From Phycisphaerales bacterium (GTDB lineage: Bacteria > Planctomycetota > Phycisphaerae > Phycisphaerales > UBA1924), in the NCBI GenBank assembly GCA_030680655.1, contig JAUXUZ010000303.1, positions 1 through 12,860 of the forward strand: a stretch of 12,860 bases of DNA, given 5' to 3'. A program made the position numbers and the translations under genes. Shown one piece after another: positions 7,901-12,860 of the stretch (position 1 is the first letter of the stretch; each line of letters opens with the position of its first letter). Below the pieces are notes generated by a model. It was given only the letters and a program-made list of their open reading frames with translations. It searched no databases and was not told the DNA's origin.

Positions 7901-8273
7901 CAACCACTACCGGCATCTGGTTGACGTGGAGCACAAGACCCTGGCAGACGCGATCGTCCAGGGTTCGATGGAGCGGCTTGTCCCCATCCTCATGACCGCG
8001 CTGGCCGCGGCGCTGGGGCTGCTCCCGCTCGCTCTCGCGGCCGGAAAGCCGGGGAGTGAGCTGCTCTCACCACTCGCGGTGGTCGTGCTCGGTGGCCTGC
8101 TCACGTCTACGTTCCTCAACCTCATCGTTGTGCCCGCTGGATTCGCCCTTGTACACCGTGTTGCATTGCCGACATCCGACGTAAGCGGTGGCCCATCTCA
8201 TTCTTCCCTGCTCTGGCGCGTCGCCCGGGCGTTCAGTCGTCGTGCGTTCCCCAGGCACCCAGGCGACCAGTAG
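4962..8273 (+). CDS. czcA: Heavy-metal efflux RND transporter, CzcA/CusA family
   Basis: This is the inner-membrane, proton-driven pump of the system, 1103 residues long. The start at 4962 has AGGA 6 bases upstream. The fold is the usual duplicated RND: a first transmembrane helix near 11-30, a periplasmic porter region (about 31-335), a helix bundle 336-500, a second single helix near 546-566, a second porter region to about 880, and a helix bundle 882-1068. Helix 4 carries GELVDDAIIDVEN (401-413), with Asp405, Asp406 and Glu412 matching the acidic proton-relay residues of heavy-metal RND pumps. HME-type landmarks include DVFPELNAPTVVI near 37-50 and QPIEHRLSHILSG near 670. The C-terminal tail of about 35 residues past the last helix is polar and longer than in most relatives. 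The ion (Zn/Co/Cd/Ni versus Cu/Ag) cannot be settled from the motifs. Confidence 0.96.
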   Translation: MLKHLISFSLKHSTLVVLIAAAMLLYTLARLPKMSVDVFPELNAPTVVILTEAGGLAADEVEQYVTFPLESAVNGLPGVRRVRSASAISLSLVWVEFDWGTDIYRARQLVGERMAGAKGSLSPDIEPVMTPISSITGEIMLLAVSSPDKSVSDMDLRAYAEFDLRNRLLAIPGVSQVSAIGGELPEYQINVQQDRLALYGLTVQDVAIAARKSHSTASAGYLSDVDRAELPMRQAARVTGVRDIATTMIVMHDGLPITIGEVADVTLGGAPKRGTAANQGVSAVVLTVQKSPGTNTLQLTAAIDAALVQLEKSAPQGIVINKEVFRQSHFIQRSVNNVFKVLVEATVIVGVILILFLLNVRTTIITLTALPLSLAAALLTLDGLGMTLNVMTLGGLAVAIGELVDDAIIDVENVHRRLAENAALPEAQRKGFVEIVYSASNEIRSSVVYATVLICVVFLPLMFLDGLEGRFFKPLAATYIVSIMASLVVALTVTPAMCKLLLKPKPAREGAATGAASKHGHSARDGFLVRWLKRRYEPSLRWSLKHRVFVLTMALVATCLSLVLARTFGTSFLPEFREGSFTVFVSSPPGTSLAESNRSALGIEQRLIALEGVQSVTRRTGRAERDEHAEPVSNSELDILLTPDADYATVRKGIAAIATGVPGVTVQIGQPIEHRLSHILSGTPAAIAINVYGEDLPTLRKLAGQIEGELKAMPGARDVTANREVMITSVPIRYRHQELAAAGLTPGDAAEQVQMALYGEHVADVNQGMRRYAMVVRLDASERERIEQVQDLILRATTENGGPGPMVRLRDVADIGPEKTPNIIARENAQRKAVISCNVADGHNLGDLVAQVKARVAPIVQREGYLVEFGGQFEAQQSASRTLLVAGAGIVVVMLLLLQLSTGSFKVAALVMVNLPLATIGGIAAVFVTESLLHTGLVRNTLALFGLGASPYQAPVLSIASLVGFITLFGIAVRNGILLVNHYRHLVDVEHKTLADAIVQGSMERLVPILMTALAAALGLLPLALAAGKPGSELLSPLAVVVLGGLLTSTFLNLIVVPAGFALVHRVALPTSDVSGGPSHSSLLWRVARAFSRRAFPRHPGDQ

Positions 8274-8322
8274 AGTCGAGGAGTTCGCCGCACTCGGTCA
8301 TATACTTTGCAAAGGAGTTCCC

Positions 8323-8856
8323 ATGCGTACCAGCCATCTGCTTATCGCGATTCTGGCCCTTGCCCCTCTTGCCGCTGTGAGTTCGCTCGCTGGCTGTGAG
8401 AAGAAACCCGCAACAACGGCCGCGAAGACCGACCACAGCGGCCACGACCATGACCATGATCATGACCACGGCCCCAACGGCGAGAAATCCGCCCCCAAGG
8501 CTGGCCACGGCGGCGCGGTGATCGCACTCGGTGAGCAGACGATCGGCGCATTCACGGCGAAGGCCACCCGAGACGACGGCCAGGTCGTCGCTGGAAAGGA
8601 CGCTCCGATCGATGTGACCATCACTCCGAACGCGGGGGCCACGACGAAGGCGGCCTCTGTCCGCTTCTGGATCGGCACGCAAGACGCCAAGGGTTCGGTC
8701 AAGGCCAAGGCAGAGGTCGAAGACCCCAAGGACCCCAACCGCTGGCACGTCCACGCCGAAGTCCCGAACCCGATGCCCGACGGCAGCAAGCTGTGGGTCG
8801 AGATCGAGGACGACAAGGGCAGCACGAGCGTCGGCGGCTTCGACCTCAAGATGTAG
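8323..8856 (+). CDS. Small lipoprotein with a His-Asp metal-binding tract
   Basis: This 177-residue protein has a clear lipoprotein signal: a hydrophobic stretch ending in LAGC with Cys25 at the cleavage site. A metal-binding tract follows, HSG then HDHDHDHDHG (38-50). A compact beta-rich domain completes it, with GHGGAVIALGEQTIGAF (57-73), PIDVTITP, VRFWIG, WHVHAEVP and LWVEIEDD. The ribosome binding site AAAGGAG lies 5 bases before ATG 8323. The gene begins 49 bases after the czcA stop, so it is probably the last gene of the efflux operon. The His tract and the RND context suggest a periplasm-facing cation buffer or sensor that feeds the adaptor; this is inferred. I do not recognise a named family for the C-terminal domain. 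Longer in-frame starts overlap czcA, lack a ribosome binding site and would bury the signal peptide. Confidence 0.85.
   Translation: MRTSHLLIAILALAPLAAVSSLAGCEKKPATTAAKTDHSGHDHDHDHDHGPNGEKSAPKAGHGGAVIALGEQTIGAFTAKATRDDGQVVAGKDAPIDVTITPNAGATTKAASVRFWIGTQDAKGSVKAKAEVEDPKDPNRWHVHAEVPNPMPDGSKLWVEIEDDKGSTSVGGFDLKM
8443..8469 (+). repeat. Imperfect GAC-CAT hexanucleotide repeat encoding His-Asp pairs
   Basis: About four and a half copies of a 6-base unit, (CAC/CAT)(GAC/GAT), encode alternating His and Asp in the lipoprotein. Third-base differences between units show it is under protein-level constraint or is an old expansion. The number of His-Asp pairs could vary between strains. Confidence 0.8.
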
Positions 8857-9024
8857 GTCGAGTCATGAGTGAACCCGTTGGAGCGGGAGGCAAAACCCGC
8901 CTTCTCCTCCATTCCGCAAACGACTTCGTCACGAGCAACTTCTCAACCTGGCGATGGAGGTGCACAGCCACCGGCGGTGACGCCCTGCTCTGCAGGCGAC
9001 TCAGTTCACGGCTGCTCCTCGGGC

Positions 9025-9429
9025 TTATTGCTTGCCCATGACGAGCGACAATTGCAGCGTGTCAACATACTGCTGGAAGCGGCTCACCCTGCCCCCGTCG
9101 ATCCGCCAGACATGGACGACCTGCGTGTTCTGCGACCTGCCCGTGGCCTTGTATGTGCCGCGGTACCGCCCAAGCATGATCACCGTGTCCCCTGCGTCGA
9201 GCAGTTCTACAACCTCGACAGCGAATCCTTCCCACTCACCGGCGCAGCGGGCGAAGATGCCGCTGGCGACTGCCTCAGGACCGATGTACGGGTTCCCGTC
9301 GGCCCACGGGTTGTTCTCGGCTTCGTTCCAGATAACGCCGGGGCTCAGACTCCCCATCACCGTAGCGACGTCCCCGTTGGAGAAGGCGTCGTAGATCCCG
9401 CGGATAAGGTCGATGTTGTTCGTTGGCAC
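9025..9429 (-). CDS. SnoaL-like / NTF2-fold protein
   Basis: This small soluble protein has the SnoaL-like (ketosteroid isomerase-related, NTF2 fold) pattern. It opens with NNIDLIRGIYDAFSNGDVAT, the typical first helix, followed by VIWNEAENNPWADGNPYIGPE. A central part, GFAVEVVELLDAGDTVIML, leads into the strand pair RYRGTYKATGR and VVHVWRIDGGRVSRFQQYVD, which closes the cone-shaped fold. From GTG at 9429 it has 134 residues, a usual size. The alternative GTG at 9498 adds 23 Pro/Arg-rich residues that do not look like this family. Neither start has a strong Shine-Dalgarno. Members include isomerases, cyclases and many proteins of unknown substrate, so no reaction is assigned. It converges with the efflux operon and diverges from frr, so it is probably transcribed alone. 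Confidence 0.85.
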   Translation of the reverse strand: MPTNNIDLIRGIYDAFSNGDVATVMGSLSPGVIWNEAENNPWADGNPYIGPEAVASGIFARCAGEWEGFAVEVVELLDAGDTVIMLGRYRGTYKATGRSQNTQVVHVWRIDGGRVSRFQQYVDTLQLSLVMGKQ

Positions 9430-9514
9430 TTTGTCTGTACTCTGGCCGGAGGGGGGTCCGCGCCGGCTGTGCGGATGGACTGGATGCGGTCGCGGCACTG
9501 TACGGCCGTGTTCA

Positions 9515-9538
9515 GACGGCGACAGGCAGCCTGCCGTC
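9515..9538. repeat. Inverted repeat in the SnoaL-like/frr divergent region
   Basis: GACGGC (9515-9520) pairs with GCCGTC (9533-9538). AGG (9524-9526) can stack with CCT (9530-9532), leaving a GAC bulge and a CAG loop. CTTTCATT follows on the plus strand. It lies 61 bases before frr and upstream of the divergent gene, so it may be a leader structure, an operator or a weak terminator. Confidence 0.45.
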
Positions 9539-9599
9539 CTTTCATTGGTGAACCGTCGCTACCATCGGCGAACAACTCCGGCTATTCAAGGACGCTCAT

Positions 9600-10154
9600 A
9601 TGGACCCCGACACCATCCTGCTGACCGCTGAAGAGGCGATGACCAAGGGCATCGAACACCTGAAGAAGGAACTCCACGGCATCCGCACCGGCCGCGCGAG
9701 CCCGTCGCTGATCGAGTTCATCAAGGTCGAGTACTACGGCTCTATGTCCGACCTGAAGAACATCGCCGCCATCAGCGTGCCCGAGGCGACGCAACTGCTC
9801 ATCAAGCCGTTCGACAAAGGCGCGATCAACGACATCCGCAAGGCCATCGAGGGGAGTGGGCTCGGCCTGGTCCCAAACAGCGACGGCCAGCAGATCCGCA
9901 TCAACCTCCCCGCGCTGTCGGGCGACCGCCGCAAGCAGCTCTCGGCCCACTGCAAGAAACTCGCCGAAGAGACCAAGGTTCACCTCCGAAACGCGCGGCG
10001 CGACGCGAACAAGAGCGCCGACAGCATCAAGGCCTCGCTCCCGGAGGCGGAGCTTGAGACGCTCAAGGAAGAGGTCCAGGAGCTGTTGAAGAAGTACGAA
10101 ACAGAGACCGATGCCCTCGTCGTCAAGAAGCAGAAGGACATCGAAACCGTCTAA
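9600..10154 (+). CDS. frr: Ribosome recycling factor
   Basis: RRF works in the cytoplasm with EF-G to split the post-termination ribosome so the subunits can be reused. The 184-residue length matches the family (about 185). Domain I is formed by the N-terminal helix (EEAMTKGIEHLKKELHGIRTGRAS) and the long C-terminal helices from about residue 108. Domain II lies between, with VEYYGSMSDLKNIAAISVPE and LLIKPFDKGAINDIRKAI. Conserved signatures are GIRTGRASPSLIE (28-39), GDRRKQL (108-114) and RNARRDANK (130-138), which holds the arginines that contact 23S rRNA. AAGGA lies 7 bases before ATG 9600. The upstream partners usual in many bacteria (tsf, pyrH) are not in the window. A hairpin terminator follows, so the gene seems separate from sucA. 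Confidence 0.98.
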   Translation: MDPDTILLTAEEAMTKGIEHLKKELHGIRTGRASPSLIEFIKVEYYGSMSDLKNIAAISVPEATQLLIKPFDKGAINDIRKAIEGSGLGLVPNSDGQQIRINLPALSGDRRKQLSAHCKKLAEETKVHLRNARRDANKSADSIKASLPEAELETLKEEVQELLKKYETETDALVVKKQKDIETV

Positions 10155-10220
10155 GGCACGCTCGCCGGGCCCGCTGAATCAGCGATGCCCGTACCCCTGA
10201 GAACCCGTCTTCAGCACCCG

Positions 10221-10248
10221 CGCGGGCCTCAAGCCCGCGTTTTCTATT
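10221..10248 (+). terminator. Rho-independent terminator after frr
   Basis: CGCGGGC (10221-10227) pairs with GCCCGCG (10233-10239) around the 5-base loop CTCAA. TTTTCTATT follows directly. It lies 66 bases after the frr stop and before sucA. Confidence 0.85.
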
Positions 10249-10265
10249 GCCGATACCTACCTCAG

Positions 10266-10278
10266 TGAACGGTGTTCA
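10266..10278. promoter_or_regulatory. Short palindrome upstream of sucA, possible operator
   Basis: TGAAC-GGT-GTTCA is a perfect 5-bp inverted repeat with a 3-base centre, located about 150 bases before the sucA start and just after the frr terminator. Its position suits a regulator site for sucA, but a palindrome this short may arise by chance. Confidence 0.2.
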
Positions 10279-10427
10279 TTGAAAGCGGGAAGTTGTCCAA
10301 AACCCGTACTCCTACGCCTAACGTTTCTGACACGCGCTTCGGTAACAGTCCGTACCGGGCGCGGGGATGTAAGCGTACAGCCCATTCTGATCGCTCGAAA
10401 TCGACCCTTTTCGCCTCGCGAACCGCC

Positions 10428-12860
10428 ATGGCAACTACCCCCGTTCTCAAGGCCGCGTCCCCCTCCGTAAACGGTTGGAACGCCGAGTACCTCCAGTCCG
10501 TCTACGAGCAGTACAAGGCCGATGCGGCAAGTGTCCCGCCGGACATGCAGTCGTTCTTCGCCGGCTTCGATCTGGCCATAGCCAGTGGCGGGGCCCCAAC
10601 GGCCGCGAGCGGCGACACGCGCGACGCGATGAGAGTCTTCGCGGGCACACGCTCGCTGATCGATGCGTACCGGCGGTACGGCCACTTCGGCGCAAAGATC
10701 GACCCGTTCGGGCGTGCGCGACCGCGCGACAGGGCCCTCGACCTTGCCGCCAGCGGCCTCACCGACGCCGACTTGGACCGGCCCATCGACGCCGGCGATT
10801 TTCCCATCGCCAAGGGCTCGACGCTGCGCCAGTTGGTCGATGCGCTCGAGCAGGTCTACTGCGGGTCCGTCGGCGTGCAGTACATGCACATCGCCGACCA
10901 CGCGCAGCGCGAGTGGCTCCGCACCCGAATCGAGTCGTCGCGGTTCCGCCTCCCCCTCTCCCAGCAGGACAAGGTCCGCGTCTACGAGCAGATCTCACGC
11001 GCAGAGGGCTTCGAGCAGTTCCTGCAGAAGCGTTACCCCGGTGAGAAGCGGTTCGGGATCGAGGGCGGCGAGTCCCTGCTGGCAATCTACCACCGCATCA
11101 TGCAGGCCGCGGCCGAGACCGGCTGCGCCGAGGTCATTATCGGCATGTCTCACCGCGGACGGCTGGACGTGCTGAACGGCATCCTCGGCAAGAGCTACAA
11201 GCAGATCGTGACCGAGTTCGAGGGGAGCTGGCGGGAGAATTACTCCGGCAGCGGTGGCGACGTGAAGTACCACATGGGCTACTCGGGCGAGTACAAGCTG
11301 CCCGACGGGCGGACGATCCAGGCATCGATGGCGTTCAATCCGAGCCACCTTGAGGTCGTTGCGCCGGTGGTGTGCGGCCGGGTGCGTGCCAAGCAGCGCC
11401 TCCGTGGCGACATCGACAACCGGCACAAGGTGATCCCGGTCATCCAGCACGGCGATGCCGCGCTGATCGGCCAGGGTGTGGGGCCCGAGCTCTTGAACAT
11501 GGCCCAGCTTGAGGGGTACACAAACGGCGGCACCATCCACCTCGTTGCCAACAACATGATCGGCTTTACGACCGTGCCAAAGGACGGCCGGTCGAGCACC
11601 TACTGCACCGACGCGGGCCTGATGGTCGACGTGCCGGCGTTCCACGTGCGCGCCGCCGATCCCGAGGCGTGCGTCGCGGTCACGCAGCTCGCGGTGGAGT
11701 ACCGCCAGCACTTCAAGCGCGACGTGTTCATCGACATGTACTGCTTCCGCAAGTGGGGGCACAACGAGCAGGACGAGCAGTCGTTCACGCAGCCGATCCT
11801 CGCGCAGCTCATCAAGAGCCAGAAGTCGCTCGTCGCCGAGTACGCCGAGCGGCTCGTCAACGAGAGCGTGCTGACACCGGGCCAGATGGCCGCGCTGCAG
11901 GAGACGCTCGACCGCGAGCACGAGGCGGCGGAGAGCGATGCAAAGAAGAAGCCGGGCCCAACCACCAAGGAGCCGGGCGGCTGGCGGTGGAAGGGGTACG
12001 GCGCCAAATGGTCGTTCGAGCCGGTCAACACCGCTGTCAGCAAGGAATTGATCGCCGAGGTTTGCGCCACGTTCAACAGGTTCCCAGATGGGTTCGAGCT
12101 TAACCCCAAGCTCAAGGTGCTTTCTCAGTCGCGTGCGTCGCTCCTCGAGGGCGGGGCGCTCAACCACGCCGACGCCGAACTGCTCGCCTTCGGCACGCTG
12201 ATGCTGGAAGGGCACGCGGTGCGGCTATCGGGTCAGGACTGCCGTCGCGGCACCTACTCGCAGCGCCACGCGGTCCTGCGTGACTTCAAGACCGGCGAGG
12301 CGTACACGCCGCTCAACAACATGCGTCCGATCTCGTACATGCCAGACGACGCCGGCAAAAAGAACGAGGCAGGCAAGCTCACGCAGGCCAGGCTGTGCGT
12401 CTACGACTCGCCCCTGAGCGAGGAGGCGGTGATCGGCTTCGACTACGGCTACTCGCTCGCCGACCCCACGATGCTCGTCTGCTGGGAAGCCCAGTTCGGC
12501 GACTTCGTTAACGGTGCGCAGGTGATGATCGACCAGTTCATCAGCAGCACGGAGCTCAAGTGGCGCCGCTGGAGCGGCTTCACCATGCTGCTCCCCCACG
12601 GGGCCGAGGGCATGGGGCCGGAGCACTCGTCGTGCCGGCCGGAACGATTCCTTACCGGCAGCGCCCACGAGAACTGGCAGGTCTGCTACCCGAGCACGGG
12701 CGCGCAGATGTTCCACCTGCTCCGCCGTCAGGTGAGCAAAGAACGCATGTTCCGCAAGCCGTTGATCGTGCTCACACCCAAGAGCTGGCTGCGCAACGCC
12801 ACGTCCAGCATCAACGAGCTGATGTCCGGAACGTTTCAGGAGTTGCTCGACGACACAGCG
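10428..12860 (+). CDS. sucA: 2-oxoglutarate dehydrogenase E1 component, 3'-truncated by window edge
   Basis: This is the thiamine diphosphate-dependent E1 subunit of the 2-oxoglutarate dehydrogenase complex (TCA cycle), which decarboxylates 2-oxoglutarate and passes the succinyl group to the lipoyl arm of E2. The frame is open for 811 codons to the last base; E. coli SucA has 933 residues, so roughly 120 are missing. The N-terminus (WNAEYLQSVYEQYKADAASV) is the usual E1 N-terminal segment, without the E2-like extension of mycobacterial Kgd. Core signatures are GMSHRGRLDVL (239-249, active-site His242), KYHMGYSGEY (His282), AFNPSHLE (302-309), GDAALIGQGV (342-351, Mg ligand Asp343), NNMIGFTT (375-382, Asn376), GHNEQDEQSF (444-453), VRLSGQDCRRGTYSQRHA and EAQFGDFVNGAQ. 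ATG 10428 has no Shine-Dalgarno but is the natural N-terminus. The gene should continue outside the window, perhaps with sucB. Confidence 0.97.
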   Translation, partial: MATTPVLKAASPSVNGWNAEYLQSVYEQYKADAASVPPDMQSFFAGFDLAIASGGAPTAASGDTRDAMRVFAGTRSLIDAYRRYGHFGAKIDPFGRARPRDRALDLAASGLTDADLDRPIDAGDFPIAKGSTLRQLVDALEQVYCGSVGVQYMHIADHAQREWLRTRIESSRFRLPLSQQDKVRVYEQISRAEGFEQFLQKRYPGEKRFGIEGGESLLAIYHRIMQAAAETGCAEVIIGMSHRGRLDVLNGILGKSYKQIVTEFEGSWRENYSGSGGDVKYHMGYSGEYKLPDGRTIQASMAFNPSHLEVVAPVVCGRVRAKQRLRGDIDNRHKVIPVIQHGDAALIGQGVGPELLNMAQLEGYTNGGTIHLVANNMIGFTTVPKDGRSSTYCTDAGLMVDVPAFHVRAADPEACVAVTQLAVEYRQHFKRDVFIDMYCFRKWGHNEQDEQSFTQPILAQLIKSQKSLVAEYAERLVNESVLTPGQMAALQETLDREHEAAESDAKKKPGPTTKEPGGWRWKGYGAKWSFEPVNTAVSKELIAEVCATFNRFPDGFELNPKLKVLSQSRASLLEGGALNHADAELLAFGTLMLEGHAVRLSGQDCRRGTYSQRHAVLRDFKTGEAYTPLNNMRPISYMPDDAGKKNEAGKLTQARLCVYDSPLSEEAVIGFDYGYSLADPTMLVCWEAQFGDFVNGAQVMIDQFISSTELKWRRWSGFTMLLPHGAEGMGPEHSSCRPERFLTGSAHENWQVCYPSTGAQMFHLLRRQVSKERMFRKPLIVLTPKSWLRNATSSINELMSGTFQELLDDTA

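Noticed and set aside
6642..7934. 430-codon minus-strand frame inside czcA
   Set aside because: It is a long shadow frame in GC-rich DNA; the plus strand encodes well-conserved RND sequence across the same bases.
8883..8900. Possible terminator GCGGG/CCCGC after the His-Asp lipoprotein gene
   Set aside because: The stem is only 5 bp with an 8-base loop and no T-tract; too weak to call, although a terminator is expected here.
792..9600. Genomic island with tRNA-derived att repeats
   Set aside because: I looked for a second copy of the tRNA-Pro 3' end before frr and found none, and no integrase gene is present.
8869..9624. Plus-strand 251-codon frame over the SnoaL-like gene
   Set aside because: The minus strand encodes a recognisable NTF2-fold protein here, and the plus product has no family features and would overlap the frr start.
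10293..10322. Promoter for sucA with TTGTCC as -35
   Set aside because: No acceptable -10 element lies at the proper distance; the best candidate matches only half of the consensus.
10995..12215. 406-codon minus-strand frame inside sucA
   Set aside because: It is a shadow of sucA, whose catalytic motifs run continuously on the plus strand.
1..12860. CRISPR array or other regularly spaced repeats
   Set aside because: No direct repeats with regular spacing were seen anywhere in the window.

Overview
The window is about 12.9 kb of high-GC bacterial chromosome. The gene content and protein style point to a planctomycete, most likely of the Phycisphaerae: the pseudopilin-like C-terminus, the CzcC lipoprotein that starts Cys-Gln-Ser-Tyr-Glu-Arg-Lys-Pro, and His-rich proteins beside the efflux genes. 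This assignment is inferred from sequence style and was not tested by any search.

Layout. Bases 1-632 hold the 3' part of a prepilin/pseudopilin-like gene. A 9-bp inverted repeat with a promoter-like -35/-10 pair follows, then tRNA-Pro(CGG) at 792-865 and a strong hairpin terminator. From about 907 to 1310 lies a degenerate stretch that contains a 30-codon remnant of an IS3-type OrfA on the minus strand. From 1311 to 8856 runs a plus-strand heavy-metal efflux module: a membrane-anchored His-rich protein, the outer-membrane lipoprotein CzcC, the membrane-fusion lipoprotein CzcB, the RND pump CzcA, and a small lipoprotein with an alternating His-Asp tract. Gaps within czcC-czcB-czcA and the lipoprotein gene are 12, 21 and 49 bases, so these four are almost certainly one operon. 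The His-rich gene upstream is 132 bases away and may be part of it. A small SnoaL/NTF2-like gene follows on the minus strand. Core genes then resume with frr (ribosome recycling factor) and its terminator. Last is sucA (2-oxoglutarate dehydrogenase E1), which starts at 10428 and stays open to the last base of the window.

How the parts work together. CzcA is the proton-driven inner-membrane pump, CzcB the periplasmic adaptor and CzcC the outer-membrane channel. The two flanking His-rich proteins look like metal-binding accessories that capture, buffer or deliver the cation. No regulator is encoded in the window, and the metal cannot be read from the sequence. The efflux module sits between housekeeping loci (tRNA-Pro on one side, frr and sucA on the other) next to an IS remnant, which fits an accessory insertion.

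The most interesting part is the pair of His-rich proteins bracketing an otherwise recognisable CzcCBA system. The rest is ordinary. Promoter calls are weak because planctomycete promoters are poorly defined.
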